Source: Mumia xiangluensis (GTDB lineage: Bacteria; Actinomycetota; Actinomycetes; Propionibacteriales; Nocardioidaceae). Taken from it: a stretch of DNA of 64,000 nucleotides. A program made the position numbers and the translations under genes. Numbering within the stretch: position 1 is the stretch's first letter; every line of letters begins with the position of its first letter. The notes beneath the pieces are model-generated. The model saw nothing but the letters and a program-made list of their open reading frames with translations. It made no database searches and was not told where the DNA came from. The stretch spans positions 248,001 through 312,000 of the forward strand of contig NZ_WJYO01000007.1 in assembly GCF_010994095.1 (NCBI RefSeq), read 5' to 3'. Of the stretch, positions 24,628 to 34,815 are shown piece after piece.

Positions 24628-25296
24628 TCAGGCCGACGCGCCCCCCGCACCTCGGTCGGCCTGCAGGTAGCCGAGGCTGAGCCGGACGAGCTCGTCGAGG
24701 ACGACGTCGCGCGGGATCGGCGGCGCGTCGAGGACCCAGCGGACGGCGAGGTTCTCGACCGCGAGCACCAGCACCCACGCGACGACGGTCGGCTGCCGTG
24801 GCGACGGCTCTCCGGCGCGGCTGGCGGCGAGGTACGCGGCGACGAGGTCCTGCACGCGACGCTCGAGCGCTGCGCGGCGTGCGGCGTTCTGCCGAGCCGG
24901 GAGCTCCTCGAACACGACACGGAGCAGGTCGGCGTTCTCCTCGAGCGCGGTCAGCAGCGCATCCGCGCACGCGCGGACCATCGCGGGACCGACCTCGCCG
25001 AGCCGGTCGACGAGCGACGCGGCGACCTGGTCCGACACGTCGTCGGAGTAGCGGTCGACGATGGCGGCGACGATCGCGTGCTTGTTCGGGAAGTACTGGT
25101 AGAGCGACCCCGGGCTGATCCCTGCCGCGTCGGCGACCCGGTTCGTCGAGAAGGCGTCGTAACCATCGCTCAGCAGCACCTCGCGGCCCGAGGCGAGGAT
25201 GCGGTCGACGGTGGCCCGCGAGCGGGCCTGACGTGGCTGCTTGCGTGGGCGGAGGGCGTCGGGGCTGCCGTACGGCGGTGGTCCGGGCGCGGTCAT
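24628..25296 (-). CDS. TetR family regulator, divergent from the MpaB-family oxygenase
   Basis: A 222-residue repressor. RSRATVDRILASGREVLLSDGYDAFSTNRVADAAGISPGSLYQYFPNKHAIV is the TetR_N domain (about 23-75), with a helical ligand domain following. ATG 25296 is preferred over ATG 25308, because the latter lies inside the palindrome 25305-25321 that probably is its operator. Likely controls the oxygenase and itself. Confidence 0.9.
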   Translation of the reverse strand: MTAPGPPPYGSPDALRPRKQPRQARSRATVDRILASGREVLLSDGYDAFSTNRVADAAGISPGSLYQYFPNKHAIVAAIVDRYSDDVSDQVAASLVDRLGEVGPAMVRACADALLTALEENADLLRVVFEELPARQNAARRAALERRVQDLVAAYLAASRAGEPSPRQPTVVAWVLVLAVENLAVRWVLDAPPIPRDVVLDELVRLSLGYLQADRGAGGASA

Positions 25297-25304
25297 GGCG
25301 CTCA

Positions 25305-25321
25305 GCATACGACTGGTATGC
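25305..25321. promoter_or_regulatory. TetR operator palindrome
   Basis: GCATAC (25305-25310) and GTATGC (25316-25321) are perfect inverted arms with a 5-bp spacer, placed between the divergent TetR and oxygenase genes. Confidence 0.65.
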
Positions 25322-25349
25322 GAGTCCTGGCTCGCGTCAGGATGGAGCC

Positions 25350-26564
25350 ATGACGACGCTCGAGAGCGCCCCGGCCGCGCCCGGCTCCCCCACCCTCCCG
25401 ACCCGTTTCCGCGAGTACGAGGAGCGCAGCGCCCGCATCGCGAAGCCGTTGCGCCTCGTCGGCCGGGTCCACGCGGTCGACGAGGAGCTGATGGCCCGCA
25501 TCGGTGCCGGCTTCCTCGAGCGCGACGAGGTCGGTCACCGCCTCGCGGAGGCGATGCGTTTGCGAGCCGACGCCCCCGGACGGGTGTCGATGCGCGACTT
25601 CGCGGCCCGGCTCGCCGACCCAGCCGCGGTGCCCGACGCGCCCGCAGCGCTCACGGACTTCTTCACCGCGGTCGAGGCCACGCCGGACTGGGTCGACCTC
25701 GACCTGATCGCCGAGGCGGGCCGGGTGCAGCGCCGGTTCGGCCGCAACGCCGCCGACGTCCTCCTCCAGCTGTCGCTGATCGGCGGCTACCGGTTCGGCG
25801 GGCCGACCGACCTGCTCGTCGCCACCGGCGGCCTGACCGGCGACATGACACGACGCCGCCTCGCCGAGACGCAGAAGTGGGCGGTCGCCCTCGCACAGCC
25901 CGACGCCCTCCTCCCGTACGGCGAGGGCTGGCGCCTGACCGTCCACGTCCGCGCGATGCACGCCCTCGTGAACCACACGTTCGAGCCCACGTGGGACGTG
26001 GCGCGGTGGGGACTGCCGATCAACCAGACCGACCAGGCCGCGACCCTCGGCCTGTTCGACGGCGTCCTCCTCCTCGGTGCGCGCTCACTCGGCGTACCGG
26101 TGACTCGTCACGAGTCGCGCGCCGTCATGCACCTCTGGAAGTACGTCGGATGGCTGATGGGCGTCGACGACCTCTGGCTGGTCGACACCGAACGCGAGCG
26201 GCACCGGCTGAACTACCACCTCGTGCTCGCACAGGCCGACATCTCCGACGCGGGACCGCAGCTCGCGCAGTCGATCATCGAGACGCTGCGCGACCTCCCG
26301 CGCGGCGCCGTACGCCAGGAGCGCACCCTGTCGATGCTCACGACGTTCCTCGGTCCCCGCAGCATGCGCGAGCTGGGACTTCCTGTCCGGCTCCCGTGGG
26401 CGACGCTGGCCACGATCGCCGAGAACACCGTGCGCTACCGGGTGCTCGGCCGCGGCGAGGCGGGGCGCCGCAGGCTCGAGGCGTGGGGCGACAGGGTCGC
26501 GGCCGACCTCCTGCGCGACTACTACGGGGACGACGCCGCCCAGGACGTCGGCGCGCTGCGCTGA
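25350..26564 (+). CDS. Oxygenase MpaB / latex-clearing (DUF2236) family protein
   Basis: A 404-residue helical protein. The catalytic-domain core contains LIGGYRFGGPTDLLVATGGLTGDMTRRRLAETQKW and WRLTVHVRAMHALVNH; the latter includes a candidate heme His. The family includes rubber oxygenases and the mycophenolate-pathway protein MpaB. Neither a signal peptide nor a known substrate can be assigned. ATG 25350 follows AGGATGGAG closely. The 3' end overlaps the PAP2 gene on the other strand by 43 nt. Confidence 0.82.
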   Translation: MTTLESAPAAPGSPTLPTRFREYEERSARIAKPLRLVGRVHAVDEELMARIGAGFLERDEVGHRLAEAMRLRADAPGRVSMRDFAARLADPAAVPDAPAALTDFFTAVEATPDWVDLDLIAEAGRVQRRFGRNAADVLLQLSLIGGYRFGGPTDLLVATGGLTGDMTRRRLAETQKWAVALAQPDALLPYGEGWRLTVHVRAMHALVNHTFEPTWDVARWGLPINQTDQAATLGLFDGVLLLGARSLGVPVTRHESRAVMHLWKYVGWLMGVDDLWLVDTERERHRLNYHLVLAQADISDAGPQLAQSIIETLRDLPRGAVRQERTLSMLTTFLGPRSMRELGLPVRLPWATLATIAENTVRYRVLGRGEAGRRRLEAWGDRVAADLLRDYYGDDAAQDVGALR

Positions 26565-27307
26565 CGCACCACGGCGGACGCGAGCCCGACGAAGACCACG
26601 CCCATGACGGCGTCGAGCACCCAGTGGTTCGCCGTCGCCACGACCACCAGCGAGGTCACGACCGGATACAGCCAGACGAGTCGGCGGGCGGCGACGCCCT
26701 GCCAGCAGGTGCGCAGTGCGAGCGCGACCCAGATCGCCCAACCGACGTGCATCGACGGCATCGCGGCGAGCTGGTTCGTGATGCCTCCCCCGCCCGGCGG
26801 TGCGGCGTCGCCCCACCAGCCCCACCCAGCCGTCTGGCCGAGGATGTCGGGATACCCGGGGAGGAGGCGCGGCGGCGCCGTCGGCAGGACCAGGTAGACC
26901 ACCAGCGCCGCCAGGGTCGCCACGACCAGAACGTCGCGGACGTGCCGGTAGTGCTCGGGGTGCCGCACCCAGACATGCAGGAGCACCGTCGCGGTGACCA
27001 CGTAGTGGGCGATCGCGTAGAACCCGGAGCACACGACGGCGACGGCCAGGTGCGCGCTGGTCCACGTCGCCACCGCCCGCTCGACGTCGAGGCCGAAGAA
27101 GCCCTCGATGCCGACGACCCGGGAGGCGACGTGGACGGCCGAGCCGACGTCGTCCGCGGCGGCGAGGCGCGTGAACGAGTAGGCGACGAACAGCGCGCCG
27201 AGGAGCACCAGCTCGCGCGGCCCGCGCGCGTCGCGCCGCCGCACGACCGTGCGGGGCCGTGCGGCCGTGCGGCGCCGTGCGGACCCGCCCTGCACGCCCT
27301 TCGCCAT
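26522..27307 (-). CDS. PAP2-family phosphatase, membrane
   Basis: A 261-residue membrane protein with five or six helices. The acid-phosphatase signature appears as AAMPSMHVGWA (PSxH) and ATANHWVLDAVMG (HxxxD), the subclass also found in inositol-phosphorylceramide synthase relatives, so a lipid phosphate is the likely substrate. The basic N-terminus (ARRRTAARPRTVVRRR) should lie in the cytoplasm. It starts 8 nt after the MFS stop, so it is the second gene of that operon. ATG 27307; the open frame extends far upstream only because it shadows the MFS gene. Confidence 0.85.
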   Translation of the reverse strand: MAKGVQGGSARRRTAARPRTVVRRRDARGPRELVLLGALFVAYSFTRLAAADDVGSAVHVASRVVGIEGFFGLDVERAVATWTSAHLAVAVVCSGFYAIAHYVVTATVLLHVWVRHPEHYRHVRDVLVVATLAALVVYLVLPTAPPRLLPGYPDILGQTAGWGWWGDAAPPGGGGITNQLAAMPSMHVGWAIWVALALRTCWQGVAARRLVWLYPVVTSLVVVATANHWVLDAVMGVVFVGLASAVVRQRSAPTSWAASSP

Positions 27308-27315
27308 CGCGCCGA

Positions 27316-28758
27316 TCAGTGGACGGCCGGAAGCATCTCGCCGGCCTGACGCCGCGGAAGGAAGGCGGCGATCGCGAAGGCCACGAAGGCAGCGAGCGCA
27401 CCGAGCGCGAGGACGAGCCGCAGCCCGTCCTCCGACGGCACCACGTGGCCGCCCAGGTCGAGCGTCATCTGCGCCAGGACCACACCGGCCACGGCACTCG
27501 AGACGGAGGTGCCGATCGAGCGCATCAGCGTGTTGAGTGCGTTCGCCGCCGCCGTCTCGGTGACGGGCACCGCCGACATGATCAGAGCGGGCATCGCCCC
27601 GTACGCCATCCCGACCCCGACGCCGGTGATCACGGCAGCGGCGACGAAGTGCCACACCTCGGACATGAAGAACACCGTGAAGAGGTAGCCGAGACCGACC
27701 ACGAGAGCTCCGGCCATCAGGGAGACCTTGGGCCCGTACAGGCGGGAGACCTTCGCCGAGACCGGTGCGATCAGCATCATCACGATCCCGGAGGGTGCCA
27801 TCACGAGGCCGACCTCGAGCATCGAGCCGCCGAAGCCGTAGCCCGTCGCCTCGGGGACCTGGATGATCTGCGGCACGACGAGCGACAGCCCGAACATCGC
27901 GAAGCCGAGCATGATCGACGCGAGGTTCGTCAGCAGGACCTGGCGACGGACAGTCGTCCGGAGGTCGACCAGCGGGTCGGTCGTCCGGAGCTCCCAGACG
28001 GCCCAGAGGACGAGCGCGACGAGCGCGAGCGCGGCGAATCCGAGCGTGCGCCCGGAGGCCCAGCCCCAGGTCCCGCCCTTCGAGATCGCGAGCAGCATCG
28101 AGAACAGCCCGACCGAGAGCCCGACGGCTCCGACGGCGTCGAATCGTCCACCGCTCTTCAGGTCGGCCGCAGGGACGAGCGTCAGCACGCCGACGAGCGC
28201 GACGACGCCGGCGACCGCCGAGGTCCAGAAGAGGACGTGCCACGAGAAGTTGTCGGCGATCAAGGCAGCGGCGGGCAGGCCGAGCGCGCCACCGATGCCG
28301 AGCGACGCACTCATGAGCGCGACTGCGCTGCCGAGCTTCTCGGGCGGGAGCTCGTCGCGCATGATGCTGATGCCCAACGGGATCACGCCGGAGGCGAGCC
28401 CCTGCAGCGCACGCGCCACGATCAGCACCGCCAGGGTGTCGGCGAGTGCGCCGAGCACCGATCCGGCGACGAGGACCACCAGGCTGAGGATGAGCATCTT
28501 CCGCTTGCCGAACATGTCGCCCAGGCGCCCGACGATCGGCACGGCGACGGCGCTCGCGAGGAGCGTCGCAGTGATCGCCCACGCGGTGTCGGCAGCATCG
28601 GCGTGGAGCAGGGTCGGGAGCTCGGGGACGATCGGGATCACCAGGCTCTGCATGAGCGCGACGACGATGCCGGCGAACGCGAGCACCGCGACGATGACCG
28701 ACGGCGACCGCGCGGGGAGGTCCTGACGTGTTCCGTCAGGGGCGAGTGTGGCGGTCAT
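27316..28758 (-). CDS. MFS drug/H+ antiporter (DHA2, EmrB/QacA type)
   Basis: A 480-residue transporter with about 14 hydrophobic segments. Motif A is VGRLGDMFGKRKMLI; the antiporter motif C region is ASLGIGGALGLPAAALI. It exports toxic compounds using the proton gradient. Divergent from a TetR gene across a near-perfect palindrome, so it is very likely repressed by it and induced by its substrate. The PAP2 phosphatase follows in the same operon. Confidence 0.93.
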   Translation of the reverse strand: MTATLAPDGTRQDLPARSPSVIVAVLAFAGIVVALMQSLVIPIVPELPTLLHADAADTAWAITATLLASAVAVPIVGRLGDMFGKRKMLILSLVVLVAGSVLGALADTLAVLIVARALQGLASGVIPLGISIMRDELPPEKLGSAVALMSASLGIGGALGLPAAALIADNFSWHVLFWTSAVAGVVALVGVLTLVPAADLKSGGRFDAVGAVGLSVGLFSMLLAISKGGTWGWASGRTLGFAALALVALVLWAVWELRTTDPLVDLRTTVRRQVLLTNLASIMLGFAMFGLSLVVPQIIQVPEATGYGFGGSMLEVGLVMAPSGIVMMLIAPVSAKVSRLYGPKVSLMAGALVVGLGYLFTVFFMSEVWHFVAAAVITGVGVGMAYGAMPALIMSAVPVTETAAANALNTLMRSIGTSVSSAVAGVVLAQMTLDLGGHVVPSEDGLRLVLALGALAAFVAFAIAAFLPRRQAGEMLPAVH

Positions 28759-28798
28759 GGAACTCCTCGGAGGGGGGCGTGCTGGAACGGAGCAACTT

Positions 28799-28818
28799 TA
28801 AGTCAAGTGCTTGACTTA
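28799..28818. promoter_or_regulatory. TetR operator between MFS and TetR genes
   Basis: TAAGTCAAG-N2-CTTGACTTA: perfect 9-bp arms in an unusually A/T-rich patch. TTGACT within it can serve as a -35 element on both strands. Confidence 0.85.
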
Positions 28819-28828
28819 TTCAAACAGG

Positions 28829-28834
28829 TAGGAT
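28829..28834 (+). promoter_or_regulatory. -10 hexamer of the TetR gene
   Basis: TAGGAT, 5 nt before the ATG of an 8-codon upstream ORF (28840-28866). Confidence 0.4.
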
Positions 28835-28839
28835 TCTCC

Positions 28840-28866
28840 ATGTCCCGACGAACGAGGTGGATGTGA
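28840..28866 (+). CDS. Leaderless upstream ORF of 8 codons (MSRRTRWM)
   Basis: An ATG lies where a leaderless transcript from TAGGAT would start. Its reading frame ends in TGA at 28864-28866, overlapping GTG 28863, the likely start of the TetR repressor. ACGAGG upstream of that GTG could support re-initiation. The arrangement suggests translational coupling. No coding-bias evidence is possible at this length. Confidence 0.35.
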   Translation: MSRRTRWM

Positions 28867-29507
28867 CCAGAACCACGAGCCGTGACGCCCGCGCTGCGGC
28901 GACCCAGGAGGCGATCCTCACCACGGCCGAGCAACTCTTCGCCGAGCACGGCATCGCGAACGTCTCCAACCGCCAGATCAGCGAGGCGGCCGGGCAGGGC
29001 AACAACGCCGCGGTCGGCTACCACTTCGGCACGAAGACCGATCTCGTCCGCGCCATCGCCCAGAAGCACGCCGAAGCGATCACTGCCATCCGCGAGCGGA
29101 TGCTCGCCGAGATGGACGAGTCGGCGGATCTGCGCGACTGGGTGGCCTGCCTCGTCGAACCTGTCGCCGAGCACCTCGACGACCTCGGCGACCAGACCTG
29201 GTACGCGCGGTTCACCGCACAGCTCTCGACCGATCCCGCGCTCCGGTTGCTGGTCGACCGCCAGACCGCCGACGACGACAGCATCCGCGCCGTCATCGCC
29301 GGCATCGAGCGCCACCTCCCTGCGATGCCGCCGGAAGTCTGGCGGGCGCGGGCCACGATGATGCGCTACCTGCTGACGCAGATGAACGCCGAACGCGAGC
29401 GGGCGATCGCCGACGGCGCCCCGATCGACCGCGAGCGCCGGGCGACGACGGTGGCGCTCGTGGACGCCATCACCGGCATGCTCCAGGCCCCGGTCACCGC
29501 GGTCTGA
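28863..29507 (+). CDS. TetR/AcrR family regulator of the MFS exporter
   Basis: A 214-residue repressor. AAATQEAILTTAEQLFAEHGIANVSNRQISEAAGQGNNAAVGYHFGTKTDLVRAI is a TetR_N domain; the C-terminal ligand domain is helical. GTG 28863 was chosen for the ACGAGG site 6 nt upstream; GTG 28857 is also in frame. The palindrome at 28799-28818 is its probable operator. Confidence 0.9.
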   Translation: MTRTTSRDARAAATQEAILTTAEQLFAEHGIANVSNRQISEAAGQGNNAAVGYHFGTKTDLVRAIAQKHAEAITAIRERMLAEMDESADLRDWVACLVEPVAEHLDDLGDQTWYARFTAQLSTDPALRLLVDRQTADDDSIRAVIAGIERHLPAMPPEVWRARATMMRYLLTQMNAERERAIADGAPIDRERRATTVALVDAITGMLQAPVTAV

Positions 29508-29510
29508 CCC

Positions 29511-30731
29511 TCAGGCCCCGAGCCGCATCCGGTCGACGACGTGCTCCGCGATCGCCAGGCTCGACGTGGCGGCCGGCGAGGGAGCGTTGCGGACCGCCGT
29601 GACCCCGTCGCGCTGCTCGAGCACGAAGTCGTCGATGAGAGACCCGTCGCGCGCGATCGCCTGAGCCCGGAGCCCGAGCCCCCGTCGACTGACGTCCGCG
29701 GCGCCGATCTCCGGGACGTACCGCTGAGCCGCCGCCATGTACGCCCGCTTGGAGAGGACTCCGCCCAGCTCCGAGAGCCCCGTACGCCAGTGGTGACCGG
29801 CGAACCGCCAGAACCCCGGTGCGCCCAGGGTCGCCGCGAGATCGCGGGGCGACACGGACGCTCGGCCGTACCGCTGTCGGCTGAACGCGAGGAACGCGTT
29901 GGGTCCGACCTCCAGCCCGCCCGTGACGCGGCGGGTGAAGTGCACGCCGAGGAACGGGTAGCGCGGATCGGGCACCGGATAGATCATGCCGCGGACGAGC
30001 TCCTGCTTCTCCGCGGCGACCGTCATGTACTCGCCGCGGAAGGGGATGATGCGTGGCTCCGGTTCGCCGCCGGCGAGCGCGGCGACGCGATCGCTCTCGA
30101 GCCCCGCGCAGACGACCAGTCGGTCGACGCGCAACGCTCGTGGTCCGGCCGTCACGACGACCGAGCCCGCGCGGTGTTCGATCGCGGTCACCGGCGAGCC
30201 GAGGTGGATCTCTCCGCCGGAGGCGACGATGTCCTCCCCGATCGCGCGGGCGACCGCGACGAAGTCGGTGATCGCGGTCGCGGGCGAGTGCAGCGCCACG
30301 ATGCCGGCCGCGTGCGGCTCGATGTCGGTGATGCCTGTGCCATCCACGCGCACGAGACCCGGCACGCCGTTCTCCCGAGCGGTCCTCTCGAGCGCGTCGA
30401 ACCGCTGCATCTCGTCGTCGTCAACCGCGACCACGAGCTTGCCGCACTCGGTGTACGGGATGCCGCGATCGGCGCAGAACTCCTTGAGCAGGCCCCTCCC
30501 CCGCGTGCACAGCTGCGCCTTCAGACTGCCGGGTCGGTAGTAGATCCCCGCATGGACGACACCCGAGTTGTGCCCGGTCTGGTGGGCGCCGAGCCTCTCC
30601 TCCCTCTCGAGCACCACGACCCGCGTCCCCGGGAGCCGTCGGGCGACCTCGCGGCCGATCGCCAGTCCGACGATGCCGCCACCGACGATGCCGACGGTCC
30701 GGGTGCGTGCGGCGGGGCTCGGGCTCGTCAT
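29511..30731 (-). CDS. lhgO: L-2-hydroxyglutarate oxidase (LhgO family)
   Basis: A 406-residue FAD oxidoreductase. TVGIVGGGIVGLAIGREVARRLPGTRVVVLERE is the FAD motif; HQTGHNSGVVHAGIYYRPGSLKAQLC and PFRGEYM are LhgO hallmarks. It oxidises L-2-hydroxyglutarate to 2-oxoglutarate, a metabolite-repair or lysine-catabolic step at the membrane. ATG 30731 has TACATT exactly 6 nt upstream, so it is probably leaderless. Divergent from the racemase-like gene with 47 bp between starts. Confidence 0.92.
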   Translation of the reverse strand: MTSPSPAARTRTVGIVGGGIVGLAIGREVARRLPGTRVVVLEREERLGAHQTGHNSGVVHAGIYYRPGSLKAQLCTRGRGLLKEFCADRGIPYTECGKLVVAVDDDEMQRFDALERTARENGVPGLVRVDGTGITDIEPHAAGIVALHSPATAITDFVAVARAIGEDIVASGGEIHLGSPVTAIEHRAGSVVVTAGPRALRVDRLVVCAGLESDRVAALAGGEPEPRIIPFRGEYMTVAAEKQELVRGMIYPVPDPRYPFLGVHFTRRVTGGLEVGPNAFLAFSRQRYGRASVSPRDLAATLGAPGFWRFAGHHWRTGLSELGGVLSKRAYMAAAQRYVPEIGAADVSRRGLGLRAQAIARDGSLIDDFVLEQRDGVTAVRNAPSPAATSSLAIAEHVVDRMRLGA

Positions 30732-30737
30732 GGGACG

Positions 30738-30743
30738 AATGTA
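30738..30743 (-). promoter_or_regulatory. -10 hexamer, leaderless promoter of lhgO
   Basis: Minus-strand TACATT, then CGTCCC, then ATG 30731. Confidence 0.5.
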
Positions 30744-30764
30744 GGCGGACCGCGCCACCCGCTG

Positions 30765-30770
30765 TAGTCT
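30765..30770 (+). promoter_or_regulatory. -10 hexamer of the racemase-like gene
   Basis: TAGTCT lies 8 nt before GTG 30779; the two divergent -10 elements are only 21 bp apart. Confidence 0.45.
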
Positions 30771-30778
30771 CGGTCGCC

Positions 30779-31522
30779 GTGACGAATGTCGTCGGGCCAC
30801 GGGCCGTCTTCGGAGTGGTCGTCCCCTCCACCAACACCGTCGTCGAGCACGACTACTGGCGCGCCGGCGTCGAGGGCGTGGCGTTCCGCGCCGGGTCGAT
30901 GCACATCGCCGACCCGTCGATGGACGGCGACGCCGGCTTCGAGGCGCTCCTCGTCCAGATCCGCGCGTCGATCGACACCGCGGTCCGCGACGTGATGACC
31001 GCCGAACCCGACCGCCTCGTGATGGGCATGTCGGCGGAGACGTTCTGGGGCGGTGTCGAGGGCAACGCCGCGTTCGAGCGACGGCTGCGTGACGCGACCG
31101 GCCTGCCGGTGACGACGGGTGCGAGCTCGTGCCGCGCGGCGCTCGAGACGCTGGGCGCGCGTCGTGTCGCGGTCTTCTCGCCGTACCAGCCCGTCGCGGA
31201 CGTCGAGGTCGGCCGCTTCTTCACCGAGGCGGGCTTCGAGGTCGCGGCGATCACCGGCCTCCGCTGCGCCACAGCGACCGACATCGCGCGCGTCGACGAA
31301 CCGCGCCTCCGTGCGGTGGTCGCCGAGCTGGACGGCCCAGACGTGGACGCGATCGTCCAGGTCGGCACCAACCTGTCGTTCGTGGCGCTGTCCGAGACGC
31401 TGGAGGCCGAGCTCGGCAAGCCGGTCGTCGCGATCAACGCCGCCACCGTGTGGCACGCGCTGCGCGAGCACGGCATCGACGACCGGGTCGAGGGCTCCGG
31501 CTCGCTCCTGCGCGAGCACTGA
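30779..31522 (+). CDS. Asp/Glu racemase superfamily protein, maleate isomerase-like
   Basis: A 247-residue enzyme of the two-Cys racemase/isomerase fold. FGVVVPSTNTVVEHDYW is the start seen in arylmalonate decarboxylase/maleate isomerase relatives. The second-domain Cys is in TTGASSCRAAL; the usual first Cys position (near MGMSAETFWGG) is Ser, so one of the two catalytic Cys appears to be missing. That pattern recalls single-Cys decarboxylases rather than isomerases. GTG start, leaderless spacing. Confidence 0.75.
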   Translation: MTNVVGPRAVFGVVVPSTNTVVEHDYWRAGVEGVAFRAGSMHIADPSMDGDAGFEALLVQIRASIDTAVRDVMTAEPDRLVMGMSAETFWGGVEGNAAFERRLRDATGLPVTTGASSCRAALETLGARRVAVFSPYQPVADVEVGRFFTEAGFEVAAITGLRCATATDIARVDEPRLRAVVAELDGPDVDAIVQVGTNLSFVALSETLEAELGKPVVAINAATVWHALREHGIDDRVEGSGSLLREH

Positions 31523-31547
31523 CGCCTACCGCCGGCTCGACGCCTGG

Positions 31548-32297
31548 TCAGCCTGCGCGGTGCCGGACCCAGACGTTCGCCTCGACGTAGACCGCGTGCC
31601 CCTGCTCGACGTCGCAGTGCACCGGCGCGAGGGCACCGGGCACGTGGACGGGGCCGGTGGTGTCGAACGGCAGCCCGGTCCACCGGCGCCAGTCGTCGAG
31701 GGTGCCGGGCACGACCATCGATCGAGGCGCAACGGTCTCGATGACGCCGCCGGCACGCACGTGGGTGCGGAGCCACGAGTCCTCGGGAAGCCCGTCGGGA
31801 CGGACGCGTACGGCGTACTCCTCCATCGGCACGTCCGGGAACGCGTGCTTGTCGCTCGGTCGCACGGGTGCGACGAGCGTGTCGAAGCCGAGGCGGGCGG
31901 TGTTGGCGCGCATCTCCGCGAGCATCCGGCCTGACAGGCCCTGTCCGCGCTGGTCGGGCTGGACGCAGATCTCCAGCGCGGACACGATGGTCGGCGTCGT
32001 GCCGAGGGTCCGGTTGATCGCGGAGCGCTGGATCATCCGGTCCCACCCGCCGGGTGGCAGCGGGTCGTCGCCCCACGCGACCGGCACGCTGAAGGCGCAG
32101 GCGACGGCGCGGTCGGGCACCTCCGGGTCGAGCGCGACGAGCACGTACTCCGGGTAGGCCTCCTCGGCCACCGCGTAGTAGACCGCGCCCATCGGGTCCC
32201 ACCGCATGAACTCCGGCCACGCCCCGTCGAACCCGTCCAGCAGCGGCGCGAGGTCGGGGCGTGCCGCCAGGGTCACCACCTCAAGATTCCGAGTCAT
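31548..32297 (-). CDS. GNAT-like acetyltransferase, uncharacterised
   Basis: A 249-residue protein. The acetyl-CoA binding segment is ALEICVQPDQRGQGLSGRMLAEMRANTARLG (about 105-135). The N-terminal domain (YYAVAEEAYPEYVLVALD) and long C-terminal beta part make it larger than a minimal GNAT. TAATCT lies 6 nt upstream of ATG 32297 (leaderless). Substrate unknown. Confidence 0.75.
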   Translation of the reverse strand: MTRNLEVVTLAARPDLAPLLDGFDGAWPEFMRWDPMGAVYYAVAEEAYPEYVLVALDPEVPDRAVACAFSVPVAWGDDPLPPGGWDRMIQRSAINRTLGTTPTIVSALEICVQPDQRGQGLSGRMLAEMRANTARLGFDTLVAPVRPSDKHAFPDVPMEEYAVRVRPDGLPEDSWLRTHVRAGGVIETVAPRSMVVPGTLDDWRRWTGLPFDTTGPVHVPGALAPVHCDVEQGHAVYVEANVWVRHRAG

Positions 32298-32303
32298 GGC
32301 CGC

Positions 32304-32309
32304 AGATTA
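32304..32309 (-). promoter_or_regulatory. -10 hexamer, leaderless promoter
   Basis: Minus-strand TAATCT, then GCGGCC, then ATG 32297. Confidence 0.5.
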
Positions 32310-32356
32310 CGCGGCTGGAGAGTTTGCGCTTCGGCACCGTCGGGTACACGCTGGCC

Positions 32357-34749
<2,393 letters not shown>

Positions 34750-34815
34750 CCCGGAGAGCACACCCCCTCGCCCTGACCCCGCTTCCAGCGCACACTGACG
34801 GATGGGGGGCTCATC

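Noticed and set aside
26522-28582. Single long minus-strand protein of nearly 690 residues
   Set aside because: The upstream 425 codons are an out-of-frame shadow of the MFS gene; only the PAP2 part has family motifs.
32261-32356. Upstream extension of the secreted EEP protein
   Set aside because: It would bury the signal peptide inside the protein; GTG 32357/ATG 32360 gives a normal export signal.
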